The notes beneath the pieces are model-generated. The model saw only the letters and a list, made by a program, of their open reading frames with translations, was not told the origin of the DNA and did not search any database. A DNA stretch of 64,000 bases, from positions 310,001 to 374,000 of the forward strand of contig JACKNX010000001.1 in the NCBI GenBank assembly GCA_024234635.1. Reading direction: 5' to 3'. The stretch comes from Pseudomonadales bacterium (GTDB lineage Bacteria; Pseudomonadota; Gammaproteobacteria; Pseudomonadales; Azotimanducaceae). Positions 63,802 through 64,000 of the stretch are shown piece after piece (the first letter of the stretch is position 1; each line of letters opens with the position of its first letter). The position numbers were made by a program, and so were the translations under genes.

Positions 63802-64000
63802 ATGAGTACCCCCGAGCTGCTGACGGAACCGTACTACCTGCCGGTGGCGGACGAGTGTGAGGTCTTCGAGGCCGCGTACAACGCACGTCTGCCGGTGCTG
63901 CTGAAAGGTCCCACCGGTTGCGGCAAGACCCGGTTCGTCGAGCACATGGCGTGGCGACTGGCGCGGGATGGAAAACTGAAGGCGGATCCGTCGCTGCTCA
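63802..64000 (+). CDS. NorQ/CbbQ-type MoxR AAA+ ATPase, N-terminal fragment
   Basis: Only 66 codons lie in the window; the gene runs off the right edge. PYYLPVADECEVFEAAYNAR followed by LPVLLKGPTGCGKTRFVEHM is the start of the CbbQ/NirQ/NorQ/GpvN family, with Walker A at residues 36-43. These ATPases, with a CbbO/NorD VWA partner, activate or insert metal in enzymes such as NO reductase or Rubisco. Which enzyme is served depends on genes beyond the edge. Confidence 0.85.
   Translation, partial: MSTPELLTEPYYLPVADECEVFEAAYNARLPVLLKGPTGCGKTRFVEHMAWRLARDGKLKADPSLL

Overview
The window looks like a high-GC (roughly mid-60s % by eye) gammaproteobacterial chromosome segment. Evidence for that class is the cmoA-cmoB pair, an EnvZ/OmpR pair, a SirB2 protein, a polyphosphate kinase/exopolyphosphatase pair, and an E. 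coli/Pseudomonas-type LexA box in front of a PA0069-type radical SAM gene. The many acyl-CoA dehydrogenases, enoyl-CoA hydratases, a CaiB-type CoA-transferase and two coniferyl-type aldehyde dehydrogenases suggest an aerobic, catabolically versatile environmental bacterium that grows on lipids, terpenoids or aromatic side chains. Genus cannot be fixed from the sequence alone. No rRNA, tRNA, CRISPR array, insertion sequence or prophage was recognised.

Layout. 1-8.3 kb: signal transduction, with a response regulator / FecR-LysM protein / CHASE2 kinase operon and envZ-ompR. A gene-poor 774-base stretch between them carries one copy of a dispersed palindromic element and a candidate structured small RNA. 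8.4-18.2 kb: lipid and CoA metabolism (thiolase, SMP-30 lactonase, long-chain-type acyl-CoA dehydrogenase, a hydratase/CoA-transferase/aldehyde dehydrogenase operon facing an AraC regulator) plus an 11-mer-repeat lipoprotein. 18.3-23.6 kb: a sodium/amino acid symporter, an exported amidohydrolase, an alpha/beta hydrolase, and an unusual CinA/PncC-like plus NadD-like fusion. 23.6-28 kb: a TolC/HlyD/ABC export operon whose ABC subunit has lost every ATPase motif. 28.3-37.6 kb: YidB and BON-LysM proteins, MFS and MATE transporters, a hydratase/LLM pair, a metallo-hydrolase, and an ArsJ/GAPDH arsenate-efflux operon. 37.7-49.7 kb: flavin reductase, acyl-CoA dehydrogenases, a lemA/M48/ppx operon convergent with ppk, cmoAB, and an Smr nuclease. 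49.8-58.6 kb: a second aldehyde dehydrogenase, a large hybrid histidine kinase, an APC permease and the SOS-box radical SAM gene. 58.8-62.1 kb: a three-gene envelope module (RimB-like retropepsin lipoprotein, inactive-transglutaminase/7TM protein, RimK-like ATP-grasp ligase). 62.2-64 kb: a small monooxygenase, an esterase, and the start of a NorQ/CbbQ AAA+ gene.

Most genes sit in short operons with 4-base stop/start overlaps. Several convergent pairs are separated by near-perfect palindromic hairpins that probably stop transcription from both sides. Two families of short palindromic repeats occupy intergenic space: a ~145-bp element (three copies and one half copy) and an 80-bp unit present twice in tandem.
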